From Heterobasidion occidentale (Eukaryota; Basidiomycota; Agaricomycetes; Russulales; Bondarzewiaceae), in NCBI GenBank assembly GCA_039111635.1, contig JBCAQO010000104.1, positions 1 through 34,086 of the forward strand: a stretch of 34,086 nt of DNA. The letters are read 5' to 3'. Every line of letters begins with the position of its first letter. Position 1 is the stretch's first letter. The notes under the pieces were generated by a model. The model worked only from the letters and a program-made list of their open reading frames with translations. It searched no databases and was not told where the DNA came from. Both the position numbers and the translations under genes were made by a program. This document shows positions 21,345-32,206 of this stretch, piece after piece.

Positions 21345-21735
21345 GACACACACCTCCCCGAGATATTTGCGAGCATGTACGACAAGCTGGATGCGAAGAC
21401 AGCGCTCTATGGCGCAAATAAAGATCTGATCGTCATATCCAGCGACATACAGCGGTTCCTTCGGTGTGCTCCGCTGGTTTGGCTTCAACAGCTCGTGTTC
21501 CCACACACCGGCTGACACGTGCCCCCTTGCGCCGCAGGCGTACGAGTTCTTCATGAATGATCCGGGCTCCCTGACGTAGATTTTCTGGCTCTTCAAGCCT
21601 TTGCTCTCCGCCAACACCCTCGCGAAGACAAAGGTCGCTGGGAGCGGCGCACATGCGATCGGGGCAGAGCTGTGGCTGCTCATCATCAACGACAAGCTTC
21701 CAACGTGATACGGCGACACCGTGGCCGACCACCCA
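21345..21735 (+). pseudogene. CRAL-TRIO (Sec14-like) lipid-binding domain remnant
   Basis: Plus strand after an acceptor-like CCGTAG reads HLPEIFASMYDKLDAKTALY. Further on, from 21538, it reads YEFFMNDPGSLT, a TAG stop at 21577, IFWLFKPLLSANTLAKTKVAG, then INDKLPT, a TGA, and YGDT. The order (N-P...W..KP.L...T..K......LP..YG) is that of the end of a CRAL-TRIO domain, which binds phosphoinositides or hydrophobic ligands in Sec14-type proteins. Two in-frame stops where the family usually has Trp or a charged residue show decay. The long minus-strand open frame over this interval is judged to be its antisense. Confidence 0.55.
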
Positions 21736-22874
21736 TTCTGATCATGTCCCCCCCTTTCCTCCAATTCCTTTGTGCCGCATTTGCACCTCTTAAAGGCGCC
21801 TTCAAAGCACTCCATCACCGCGCTCTCCCACTTTTCCTTCTTGATCTGCGTCCACAAAGTGTCCCCGTCCAGCATGCGGACTGCAGGCCCACCGCCATGC
21901 AAGGCAACGGCATGAACGTGAACGAGACACAGAGCGCGCGCTCCGCGTCCGGCAGGCGCGTCTGCAGTGCCGTAGCTAGAGGCGAGGGTCAGGGCGCCGC
22001 GCCGGGGTGGACCCGGCGATGCGGAGGGCTTGCGTTGTGCAGTACTTAGTGATTTTCCAGTAGCCGGTAGCGCGTCCTGTGGCAGGGACGGGGCGGAGTC
22101 GGGGCGGGCAGGAGGACAAACAAGATGAGTAACGATGAGGGTGTTGAGTTTATTGAGGGTGGCCTCGCCGCTGTCTTCGAGATCGGAGACGCCTTGCGCG
22201 ACGAGCCATGGATGTGTCAGTGGCACAGCATAGTGAAGAGGCGCGCAGCTCTGTCCAGGACATATGTTAGCAAGAATAGAACGTTTGCGTAGAGACTAGA
22301 GTGATCCACATTCAACTTTTATTATCTTTTTGCGAAACAGTTTATGATACGCAACACTGGTCAGTCTCGTGTGCGCTTGACCGAGATGTAACATGTGTGT
22401 GCGGTTTTTTTTTTCGTGTGTGATGTCATTCTCGTGTGTTCGGGAGTTGTGCAGTCTCGTGGGGAGCTTAGTTTTCGTGGGAACCTCCATTGTCGTGCGG
22501 AATGAATAAAACGACACTTTGACCGCCATACACAGCAAGGCTTCAACCACGCAGCATTATAGACGACAAATGTTCATCGACATCACTAATATGAACACCA
22601 AATAACCACGTTCTTTTGTACATCATGATACGAAACTTCTCAGTGGGGACTACTCATAAACATACAACACAAGACAAAGCACACGACTGCCAACTGACCA
22701 CAATACGAAGCGCTCATACGATCAGAGATGGTGGAACTTGAAAAATCTGTCTTTTCGATCGAGTGGGATGACCTGTCCTAATCACAATGACTGCTCTCTA
22801 TCCGCTTCAACATGGATCAAACTGGAGCCTTCGTCGTCGGATTGTACAAGATCAACTGTCGCCATGCCTTCTGG
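21736..22874. other. Intergenic / unassigned
   Basis: 21736-22290 is GC-rich with open frames on both strands but no motif. 22290-22740 is AT-richer, with a T run near 22409 and dispersed CTCGTG phrases. It includes the 3' flank of the minus-strand gene ending at 22875. Confidence 0.4.
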
Positions 22875-23742
22875 TCAGCTGACGTCCGTTCCAGATTCAG
22901 CTGACTTACCCTCCTCTGCTTCCTGTGTTCCGGATGCTAGATAGGCGAGGCGAGGCGGGATATCATCATCGAACAGAAATTGGTCCCCGCTGATGGAGTA
23001 CTTGCGTTCGCGCCATGCGAACCACATCCTGACATTTTCTTCTCCAAACGAATCATACCCTTGGCTGATATGTCGCCACAAAAAGGATCGCCATTTCCTT
23101 CGTTTCATGTCTCTGTTGAGCAGCGCCGCCCAATCTAGGACCAAGTACGATCAGCAAGCCACATTCTCAGATAAAACAAAACACTCAACTCATTTGGGCC
23201 ACGTCCGGCACAGTGTAAGGAACCTGGCCCACAGCCTGCTCATCCTCACGGTAGAACATTCGCTGTGCGCGATCGTGACCGTAACCAGAGTACTCCCGAT
23301 ACAGGTACCCGTGGATCTTTGGCCATCGCCAGTTACTTCCCATCTGATCATTGCAACTGGCCGCGTAAATTGCCTTAAGAAACGCACGCCGCAGCCTCCA
23401 GATGTACGTGTATTCGCACATGTGTCTCGGCGACATCTCTAGATCCTTCTCGTGTGTAGGATAGACGATGGGTGAGCCGTCGGGGTGCCGCAGTGACTCG
23501 AAGAAAGCCATAGCCTTGTTCATGAGGGTGAGGGGGATAGAATGGCACCAAGGCATGACGCAGGGATGTTCTTCCGTCTGGTCATCGTCAAGCTGGTGAA
23601 CAGTAGATAAGAGAACGCGGCACAGGGGACCATTGCCGTCGAGAAACACTCTGCAACGAGGCGCGTCGCTCCTGTCTGGCATGCTAGGCAACTCGGGGAA
23701 TGCCAACCTGTTGTCATGATTGCAAGAGCGTTGTTCACTCAT
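22875..23742 (-). CDS. Two-exon hypothetical protein (270 aa)
   Basis: ATG at 23742 (MSEQRSCNHDNRLAFPELPS). Exon 23742-23190 and exon 23134-22875 are joined across a 55-nt intron with a GTTGAG donor and CCTAG acceptor; the phases agree and give 271 codons with stop. Visible blocks are CRVLLSTVHQLDDDQ, WRLRRAFLKAIYAA, NWRWPKIHGYLYREYSGYG and WAALLNRDMKRRKWRSFLW, with a short acidic tail. It is aromatic- and Arg-rich. I recognise no named domain; it resembles orphan proteins repeated in mushroom genomes. The next plus-strand gene starts about 700 bp away, divergently. Confidence 0.6.
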
Positions 23743-24456
23743 CTTCCTTTGATATGGCACTAGAGTGATGTGGTACGTTGCCAAAGGGCATATCAATATG
23801 TGGGAGAGGCAGATCGGATTAAATAGACACACGAGGCGCAATTTCACTCACTGCGAGCAGGACAAACCCCGTCGTGTCAGTCCGACGTACTAGGTCGCCG
23901 CAAGTCCATGATCGAATATGATGTGTCAACAACGTGCAAAGCCTTCCCCTCATCAGAGCATAATTGTCTAACGCAGTCTTCGTTCGAGAGCCTGCAACAA
24001 ATGTAGTCATCGTAGGTCATGAAGGTGAATAAGGTCGTGTATAACCGGCCATACACACTCATACGCCTCACCCGGATATTTCCGGGACGTGGGAAATTTC
24101 CCTTGGCAAACTTTCGCTGCTTCGGGCATTGCCAGGCTGGCCATTTCCACAACGCACTCCGTGACGGACCTCCTCTTTCTGCGACTCTCTCGACATCCGT
24201 CTCCCCTTCCACGAAGGTATTCACTTGCTCATTGCAGGTGGTATCGGGTGACCGACATCACTCAGTCTTGCTCATTGCAGGACTGCTGTGCTCGACGAGT
24301 AAACTTCGAATGTCCATCGCTTCAGCCTTTCGACGTCCAGACAAATCATGCTATTGAATCCTGAAGATGCGGAGCTAGCTCGCTCCATGAAGAAACCACC
24401 GCCGAAGGATCTTGTGGCGAGGATGCACGCTGTTATGGGGTTTGCGTCGGCGAGGT
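23743..24456. other. Divergent intergenic region upstream of the Ulp1-like gene
   Basis: Holds the third paired 14-bp motif (24224-24280). An ATG at 24348 opens MLLNPEDAELARSMKKPPPK with a GTATGT donor at 24455, but the next exon would be out of phase, so it is not included in the Ulp1 model. Nothing else was recognised. Confidence 0.4.
24224..24280 (+). promoter_or_regulatory. Paired 14-bp motif, locus C
   Basis: CTTGCTCATTGCAG lies at 24224-24237 and 24267-24280, 43 bp start to start, on the plus strand and so in the sense of the Ulp1-like gene, 177 bp upstream of its ATG at 24457 (68 bp before an alternative ATG at 24348). Same sequence, pairing and orientation relative to a gene as loci A and B. 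Confidence 0.55.
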
Positions 24457-26472
24457 ATGTTCACTCTGTCACGCACGATCTCAGCCTTTCTCACACAAGA
24501 TTATGCTAGTGCGTCTCTGCCACCCAGCACCTTGCGAGTGCCATCGCCTCTTGCGCACACTAAGCGGGTGTTATCCAAGTCTGCTTTGTGCCCCATTGCG
24601 TAAGTCTGATATGCGTGCCTTCCAGACCGCCGCCGATATAGATCATACCATAGGAAACATGCGGCACGATCCGAACGACCCTTGCAACAGAGTGCAGCAT
24701 CTTCGCATCCTACATTTGCCGTACGCCGACAGAAGTCTTTCTATGAATCAAAAAATTCTTCAACTATAGCGGTAGCCTCGAACACAATCTCGCCACGATA
24801 TATCTCAAAAACGAAGCCTCTTTTGTCTCTTGGCTCAAAGCCAATCAAAACATCTCGCACACAAGCATCATCTCTTGACACTGGTTTTCCACGATCTGGC
24901 ACAGGAACCGTGCCGGCGCCCCCACCTCTCTTCAATTCCTCAAATACTCCAGCATCAGCTCTAGAGGATGCTTCGTTGCCAACGGTCTCAGAGGCATTAC
25001 CTATTCCTCCATCCTCTCCACTCAGTTCTCTCACGTCTGAAGATGATGATGTTGAGGTAGAGCTGCCCACGAAAGTACCTTTGCCAAAGCAATCTGACTC
25101 ATCTGCTCGATCGGACACTCGCGCGATGTATGTATCAATGAATACATACAAATTGTCACTTATTCTCGACTTTCTACAGTATTTTGACTTACCCCTTTGT
25201 TGGCCATGGCGCGATTGATATCGGACCACAGGATATGGAGCGACTAAAACCTCGCAGATTCTTAAATGATAATCTCATCAATCTTGGTTTAAAGTAAGTG
25301 TTCGATTTTATCCGAAACCCGAGTGCTCGCTCATATGAACACAAAGACTGTGGTATGCCAAGTCAAGGGTGAAGGATTCTGTTGCTATGGACCAGGTACA
25401 CATATATAGCACGTTTTTCTATACGCGATTGTGAGTTACGTCTCATGGAGCGCTGTGAAGATCGCTTATTTTTTTTTCGTAGACGAGCTGGCTATGAAGC
25501 AGCCAAAAGTCATACAAACAGAGTCGATATCTTCAGCAAGAAGTTCTTGATCGTCCCTATACATGATGAGTGCGAGCAAGCTTCTTAGTTCCGTGACTAC
25601 ATTGCTGAGACATGACTGATAGGGCGGAACAGCATTGGTACTTGGCAGTCATAAGCCATCCACAAGGCCTATTCGAGCGCCCGCCAGCTAAATACAATAC
25701 TGTTTTTGCCGTTGATTCGGCGCACCGACTTGGATGGACTATGTTGTCGGATAGCGAAGGCTCGACTACATCAAGTTGGGTCCACGCGTGAGCCATAACG
25801 ATGATGATCGTTTCACTGTTACTCCTAATTGATCTTTGCCAGTACGCAAATCTTTATATTCGATTCTCTCAACCGAAAGCGTCGGAATACGGGCCGGCGC
25901 TTAGCTGAGTATCTATGTGAGGAGGTCAAGGCCCGAATCAATATCACGCCTCTGTTCGAACCGCATGCAAAACAGTTTGAGGTGGGTCACATTTGTTGTG
26001 TATGATGTATGCCTCGAATGAATGTCCTCGTCAGGTGCCCATGCAACCCAATCAGTATGATTGTGGCTTGTACCTTCTCCACTTCAACTATCTTTTCATG
26101 AAAAACCCGGATATGTTCATGAGACCGACATCGGTAAGTCTTCACGATGCTTGCTATCACGAATCCTGATCTATTGCCCTTGGGCCATCATGCAAGACAT
26201 TGAAGAAGGGGCATGCATCAGGGGCAGAAATAGAATGGGAGGCGGGCGTCGTTCCCACCATGCGTGAGATGCTGAAGGCAGAACTCCTCAAACTTTCTGA
26301 TGAATGGCAACAGCTCTCGGGAAGGTGAGTACGTAGCGTAATGTGCAGACTCAAAGTCATATGCTGTCGAGTCTGTAGAACATGGCCACTACTGTTCTGT
26401 CTCGCAGACTTGCTGACCATTGAGTCTTTGGTTCTTCCCTTAATACGCACTTTTACCATTCCCACAACTTGA
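24457..26472 (+). CDS. Ulp1-type (C48) SUMO protease-like protein, ten exons, 508 aa
   Basis: Predicted cysteine protease that cleaves SUMO or a SUMO-like tag. Exons: 24457-24599, 24654-25127, 25180-25293, 25347-25430, 25483-25569, 25623-25787, 25843-25981, 26035-26133, 26197-26324, 26379-26472. All nine introns are GT-AG, 52-63 nt, and the sum is exactly 509 codons. The N-terminal 200 residues are Ser/Pro-rich. The protease domain follows: LTYPFVG...PRRFLNDNLINLGLK, IYSTFFY, VDIFSKKFLIVPIH, HWYLAVI (catalytic His about 305), FIFDSL (Asp about 363), then PMQPNQYDCGLYLLHF with oxyanion Gln about 406 and nucleophile Cys about 412. The full catalytic set and clean frame imply a functional enzyme. 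The start is uncertain: an upstream ATG at 24348 does not join in phase. Ulp1 domains are often carried by fungal transposons or expanded with them, so a mobile origin is possible. A paired 14-bp motif lies upstream. Confidence 0.88.
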
Positions 26473-26619
26473 TCTTCATGCATATGAGCCGGTTCATATT
26501 GAAATGAGTGGCTACGTATCACTCCTATGGTGTTGAGTCTAATGGCTGTACATTAATTCTATGCTGACTGTAATGGCTGTATATGAATCCTATGGTGTCA
26601 ACGCTTTGGTACTAATTTT

Positions 26620-27633
26620 CTAGAGTTCTGTAGCTTGCTCCTCATCGGTATCTCCCCCTTGATTATCTGAATCTGTGGTGAGATCAATTACTTCCAACGG
26701 GCATTCGTGGTGAGCGAAGGCCCGACGGGTCGTGATCAATCGACAGGAGCACTTCACAAAGAATTTGGAAAAGGCCTCTTCGGAAACACCTGGATAAATG
26801 TTCGTGTCCATCTGTCGAAGGAGGTCATACAACGGGTTTGGTCGATATTGAGTAGAGACACGGCGCCTTTGCACAAGGCGGAGAAGTGGGTTTTCGTTCG
26901 AGGTTACATCTGAAATGGTGAGTGAGTTACACCTGAATGTCAAACAGGTACTGACACTCACCGATTTGTGCGTGAGTGCGTTTCAGAGGCATTGGAAAGG
27001 GGTTCAGGGGGACATATCCTGCTTCGCTAAAGTGTAGCACTGGTCGTGGGCGCGCTTCGGTTGCCTCTGCGTGGGAGTCAATTCTAGACCTAGAGATTGA
27101 TCTCGAGGTGCTCACCACGAGGCGCGTACATATGCACTGGACAACCAATACGTTGGTAGGCATGCTCGAGGCGAACTTGTGAGATTGGTAAGTCGTGTGT
27201 ATTCACGCTCATTGGATGGGGACTGACCTATATATCCACACACTCCATGTGCGCATCGAGCAATGTATTGACCATGGAAAGGACCCGACGTTGCAAGATA
27301 CATAGCTGCCTCCGTGAACACCGGTGGTCCGTTTCTCTCGAGCAAGGGGCACAAACAACACGGCCCGAGAAATCTATTCGTCAGGCGGTGTTTCCTCAGA
27401 GACGAAGGCACGACACGGTCCCCCTCCCTTAAGCTTACGGGCCTGCATTGTGCGTCAGACATTTCAAATTTTTGAGGTGACAAGACCCACCACTTCCATG
27501 GAATCATCTCCCCTGTTTGAATGTCGTACTGAAAAACCGCGTTGTCAGATCCCCGAACCTTGTCCAGGTATCGGCGATGACGAGAAGGGATGGAGATGAC
27601 CAGTGATTCGCGAGTTAAAGGTTGGGACGACAT
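26620..27633 (-). CDS. GRF-like zinc-ribbon protein, four exons, 286 aa
   Basis: ATG 27633 (MSSQPLTRESLVISIPS). Exons 27633-27228, 27175-27116, 27066-26962 and 26909-26620 are separated by introns of 52, 49 and 52 nt, all GT-AG, giving 287 codons with stop. Residues 92-135 hold C-C-x-C, about 31 residues with GPFHGQYIARC, then C-x4-C-GYI, the spacing of a GRF-type zinc finger (nucleic-acid binding in other proteins). The C-terminal exon has a second cluster, KCSCRLITTRRAFAHHEC, and ends IDLT plus an acidic tail. The IDLTTD ending resembles a SUMO-interacting motif next to acidic residues, suggestive beside a Ulp1 gene but unproven. Its 3' end faces the Ulp1 gene (147 bp between stops). It is head to head with the DUF6698-like gene. 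Confidence 0.78.
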
Positions 27634-27884
27634 GGCTAGGCAGTGCAGGATGAGATGGCCTTGAGCAGGTCAATGTCCTAAATACCCTTGAGGGTCGCTT
27701 CGAATTGGCTTGGATACCCGAAGCCCGACCTTCCTCCTCCTACCCGAGGTGACTCGCTCTGACTCCCACTGACTTTCTGACTCACCATAGTTTATGACTC
27801 GTTCGCTTGCTCGCTCGTTAAAAACTTTGGACGCGATACCAGGTCCCACGCCCGTTTTCTCATCGACGCACCGTTCTTACTTCC
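27634..27884. promoter_or_regulatory. Bidirectional promoter region with TGACT-box cluster
   Basis: 251 bp separate the divergent start codons of the zinc-ribbon gene (27633) and the DUF6698-like gene (27885). Within 51 bp lie five TGACT boxes: TGACTC at 27750, 27760, 27778 and 27795, and TGACTT at 27770. The 27778 copy is TGACTCA, the consensus of bZIP factors of the Gcn4/Cpc1 and AP-1 type. No TATA box is clear. Co-regulation is inferred. Confidence 0.45.
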
Positions 27885-29343
27885 ATGCCTGAGGACCACT
27901 CTCTTGGTGATAAACGTCAGCCTAGTGCTCTTCAACTAGGCCCCAGGAAAAGGCCGTAAGCACTACTTTGCCTCGCCTGCCTGGGCGACCTCTGACCCTC
28001 CGCAAGGTGTCTCACAGATCCGCTTGTTCATCACGGTCGTCATTTTGGACGGACTGTACACGCTCTTTGCAACGTCCAGTCTATAATCACACGTGGTCTT
28101 CTTAGAATGGGAGAGCTGGCTGAGGAGCCTGAGTCCTTGACATATGAGTGAGCCGTTCCTATCTAAGGCCAACTCGCTGAATCAATCATTCTTGTCATGC
28201 ACTGCGTGTTTCATTGTTTGATAGGCAGAGGCGGGAGTACAAGGTTTATGAAGAATTACTTCGGATGGTCCCCCATCTTGAAGAGCGCCTACAGGAAGGC
28301 TCTGACGAGGAGATCATGCACATAGGGGAACTAGTAAGTGTGACCGCATCACCTTGAGTGTGGCTATTTAACGGTAGGGCAGATTCAAAAAGGGGTGTCT
28401 AGCGCTAGATCGGACGATACAAAGAGTATGAAAGGCCCTATCCTCGATTGGATCACTCCTCGAGGCCAATCCCTTATTCCGCCACTCTCCCGTAACATGA
28501 AATCAGATCGGGGCTTTCGCCATGAACAGACAGGAGCGCTGCTTTGCCCTGCAGGATTGGATTGGTCGAATCCTGAGTAAGATCAAATAATCTCATTTTT
28601 TCCCGTTCATCTCACTCGAACAGTATCAAACGGAAATTGCGAGACGGTGAAATGCTTATTCCAGGAGACCAGTGGCCCATTTTTCTATATGCTGGTTATC
28701 GGTACGATTCTGATGACCCATGGAAGGGGCTTTTCAAGAGCCAGCTGCTCGTCTCAGTATGTTTCTATCTGGTACTTTCGACGAACTCGCATGCTGATGT
28801 TCATAGGCCTATAAGCACGTGTTTACATCTCCAAGTTCAGTGGAAAAGGATGCGAGGGCCACAAGGTCTGGGAACGCGCGGAATCACGGTATGAAATGGG
28901 TCACACCGGCATCGATCGCTTACATTGCCACGCAGGTAGCTGTTAAGAGACCCCTTCGCATGTTGCTTCTGATTCCCCTTTCTTGGCTCGATTTTCCCTC
29001 TCGTCGTCAGCTGTATTTTCTCGAACAGATACTGTCACCGACTCAGAGCGTTTCTTCAATAGTGTATTGGAATTGTTTGAGGATGTGGAGGAAAAGGAGG
29101 AAGTTGACGCGCTATTATTATGGTGGAACTGGTACGTATCTCAAAGTATCTTCGACCCTTTCTGACATTCTTTGAAGTCAGATTTTTCCCAGTTTTTCTT
29201 CAGCTCACCCCGCAGCATCAACCAACAGTGCGCTGGCCAAGATCAGAGAAAGAAGGGCTCAGAGAAAAGCGGCTGAGGCGAGGAAGGATCCTATCTCAAG
29301 GGAGCCTACCGTTGAGGAACGTACTAGACGTCGGGCAGTATAA
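27885..29343 (+). CDS. DUF6698-like protein, nine exons, about 362 aa
   Basis: ATG 27885 (MPEDHSLGDKRQPSALQLG). Exons: 27885-27955, 28007-28147, 28225-28333, 28383-28576, 28624-28756, 28807-28935, 28986-29135, 29182-29343. Counting the interval 28936-28985 as an intron keeps the frame throughout. Family blocks in order: DPLVHHGRHFGRTVHALCNV, GLLRMGELAEEPES, LEERLQEGSDEEI, ARSDDTKSMKG, LDWITPRGQ, LLCPAGLDW, GDQWPIFLYAGY, DPWKGLFKS, NHGMKWVTPASIAYIATQ, FSRTDTVTDSERFFNS and LLLWWNW, with a basic tail. I recognise these as the very common agaricomycete DUF6698 family; its biochemical role is unknown. One oddity: the acceptor before 28986 reads TG, not AG, so the last part may be lost unless another site is used. 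By my list there are eight exons; the ninth depends on how that site is treated. Confidence 0.75.
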
Positions 29344-30655
29344 TATGCTTTTCACGGTATCAATGCCTATCATCTGTCGCTTCATCTTGTGTGCAGAAGG
29401 GACTATATCTTTCCTTCCAATGATAGTAGCTTCTGCAATCATCATAATTAGTTACAATAGTAGATATCCTCGCTAGACGTTGCTATTTCTTAATCATTTG
29501 AACAATTAATGTGTCAAGCCTGACCGGACTCCATCATATGTCCAGGTCTTGATAATCGCAGTCAATCGTGCGGCTTTCTTACTGCATTTCGCAATCATTT
29601 TGCTTCTGATTCATTTTTACTCACATTCAGACTCAGTATCGCGCTGATGTTGCGCGATCAAGTCTGGACGAACATTGTCACTCTCGCATGTGTTGGCCGT
29701 GAACGTCAGTCTGGCAAGGATTGTCGGCACCGGCAACTCCATTGTTAATTATAAAGGTAGGCTTTGTTGCTGACAATTCGGCTTTCTTATTGACCTTTGC
29801 GAAGCCCTTCTCCCTGATGTAGGTTGATCTTATGTAAAACTCTTGCATGTATTGGCTGTTGCGCGATCAAGTCTGGACAAACATCGTCACTCTCGCATGT
29901 GTTGGCCGTGAACGTCAGTCTGGCAAGGATTGTCGGCACCGGCAACTCCATCGTTAATTATAAAGGTAGGCTCTATTGCTGACAATTCGGCTTTCTTATT
30001 GACCTTTACGAAACCCTTCTCCCTGATGTAGGTTGATCTTATCTAAAATTCTTGCATGTGTTGGCCGAGAACATCAGTCTGACAAAGATAATAGCCTTCG
30101 CAAATCCCGCCGTCTATTACAATGATTGGTACTACTTTGAATCACATAACATTCTTGTTGGCTGTCTCGAGGGCTGTCCCTCCGATGCATGTGCATCAAC
30201 CTTGAACCATGGCTATATTTCCTCCATTTCTTGACATTTGCTGTCAACCTGTTGTTGATGGAGAGTTTCACCAACATCACCGGGCATTACTTGACTAGAT
30301 ACTTGTGCTGTGTACCCAGAAGTATGATTGATATGTCACTTCATTATCTTTAATCTTTTGCTTACCAGAGGTCATCGGTGTTGCATTCCTGCTCATCTTC
30401 ACCTTCTAATCCCATATCTGATATTCTTTGTGAAGTTCGGGAAGCCTGAGGGATGTTGTGGTATCTACCAACCGTGCCGCCTCATGTATGGCTTGCCCGT
30501 ACGATGTAAAAGTATTGGATATATTATGGTTATTACATAGCTTATATTACTTTATATAAGAATGTCATTTCGCTGCAATTTCCCGATGTGCTCAAGTCAG
30601 TTAACAATCGGCTGACTCAGCGTCTCAGTCATCCAGACTTTGATGTTCATTTGTT
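29344..30655. other. AT-rich intergenic region with tandem duplication
   Basis: No gene is supported. It holds the 209-bp tandem repeat (29649-30090). From 30090 to 30655 only short frames and AT-rich stretches (TTATATTACTTTATATAAG near 30541) are seen. Confidence 0.5.
29649..30090. repeat. 209-bp tandem repeat, about 2.1 copies
   Basis: Copy 1 is 29649-29857 and copy 2 begins at 29858, both starting GTTGCGCGATCAAGTCTGGAC. A third partial copy (TTGGCCGAGAACATCAGTCTG) runs to about 30090. The copies differ at scattered single bases, for example CGAACATTG against CAAACATCG, so the duplication is old enough to have diverged. Confidence 0.85.
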
Positions 30656-30921
30656 CTATGGTTTTGGTGATCCTTGCGGATGGGGGGAGTTGTTTGATGC
30701 ACGCGCGAGTGAGGGCAGATCAAACAACTGACATTGCGAGAGGAGTATGTATGTAAAGCAGAACATGACGACCGAAAGCGGTGAGACAGCGCGTGAACGA
30801 GAATAGTCCGAGCAAAATTACATGGCAAAGAGACGGGGGTGGGCGAAAGCCTGCGAGGCTTTCCGACGCGCAGCAGAAAGAACGTCTAAACAGAAAACGG
30901 GGGAAGAAAGAGGTCAGCCGC
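30656..30921 (+). repeat. Segment duplicated at 32207-32482, copy 1
   Basis: Matches 32207-32482 from GTGATCCTTGCGGATGGG to GGTCAGCCGCGAT. I see only single-base insertions or deletions between the copies (about a dozen) and no substitution. Flanks on the right differ completely. Confidence 0.88.
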
Positions 30922-32206
30922 GATGTGAGGGTGGGGCCATCGCGGGGCGCCTGCCCTATCAGCGGTAGGCGCATTCCCGAGACGTCGCTTCTCAGCTGAG
31001 CGTCCAAATGCGTGCAAAGGGAGAAAGACAAGGAGGGTGGGTGGGTTTAAGGACAGAGAAAATTAATGGTAGGTACGGAAGGAACGACATGGGCAAAATG
31101 CAATTGGTAGCATGTGCAAGTATCTGATGCGGAGAAAAGGAGATAGGGGTGGGCAATAAGCCCATGCTTATATAAGTGAGGAAGCTAGGCGAGGTGGGAA
31201 GCCTGCTGACTTGTTCCGCCGCGACTTCGCCTGGTAAGCAACGACGGTGACGGTGACCAATGAGGGGGCGGATGTGGGAGCAGTGCTCCCATGTGATATT
31301 TGGTGCGAGAGCCGGTGGCTCGGTAGGGGGGGGTGGTGTTAGATAACCAGGGGTTGAGGACGAGAGCGGAGCAGAGTGATGTGCCAGGGCACGACTGCCC
31401 ATGCCCTCGGAGTACATAAGAGAGCGGTGCACTCGTTGTCAGTCCCTTCCAACCAAAACTCTATCCAGTCGCGCTCTATGGTCCTGATGCGTCGGGAGTT
31501 CCAGAGAAGGGTACTGACACGGGTGCTTATGAGGGTGACTGGGATGCCCAGGCGGATGCGCTCACTAGGGCGACATGTGACGTTCCAGATTGAAGGGTCA
31601 AACTGGGGAGCCAGCCTGTGCAGCCAATCGTGCATGGATGGGAATGAGGGATGTCTTCCTGAGTGGAGATGCAGATGGGTGCTGAGAAGAAGGGGATGGA
31701 GATGGAGGGGGGGAAGGGTAATCTAATGGCGAAGGCGTTTCGGCGGCGACTTCAGTGCCATAGAAAATTTATGAGGTGCGATGGGTCATCAAGGGATCCG
31801 GCGACGATCCGTGCATCAGGAGGAAGGTGGAGTTGCATGGAGGAAGACATGGGTTGGTGAGAAGGAAGACAGTGCGGTAAGGTATGGGATGAAGAAAATG
31901 CATGGAGCGGCGAGGTTGATATGGAAAAGGGAGGCGCTTATTTTTCCAGGAAAGCGAGTAATTTTTACGTTATGGTTATGTGGCATGTATGAATGGGTTT
32001 AATGCACTAGATTGCTGCCCGATTTCTTTGGGGAGGTGGGTGGAGGGTTAAAGGCAAAGGAATGAGTTAGCTGCTTGGGCAGCTCACGAGAGGAAAAGGA
32101 TGAGAGTTGCTGCTGGCACTGCGTGGGAGCCGGCAGCGGAACCCTCATCACCATAGACCTAATTCTAGGGTTCCGGTCGTGCCTCGTGGAACCTTAGAAA
32201 ACAATC
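30922..32206. other. Unassigned region between duplicated segments
   Basis: The minus frame 31635-31339 is open (HDWLHRLAPQFDPSIWNV, then DWIEFWLEGTDNECTALLC) and protein-like, but no family is recognised and no start or splice sites are convincing. The rest is purine-rich on the plus strand with no motif. If the segment shares the indel noise of its surroundings, real frames could be masked. Confidence 0.35.

Noticed and set aside
21273..22226. 317-aa minus-strand open frame
   Set aside because: It starts at GTG, shows no domain, and lies antisense to the CRAL-TRIO remnant; openness is explained by the GC-rich composition.
24348..24454. First exon of the Ulp1-like gene from ATG 24348
   Set aside because: A good GTATGT donor follows, but every nearby acceptor gives a phase that meets a stop; the downstream ATG at 24457 gives a complete frame.
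31339..31635. 98-aa minus-strand frame as a gene
   Set aside because: Protein-like but without start, splice sites or family match, and it lies in the stretch suspected of indel errors; left as unassigned.
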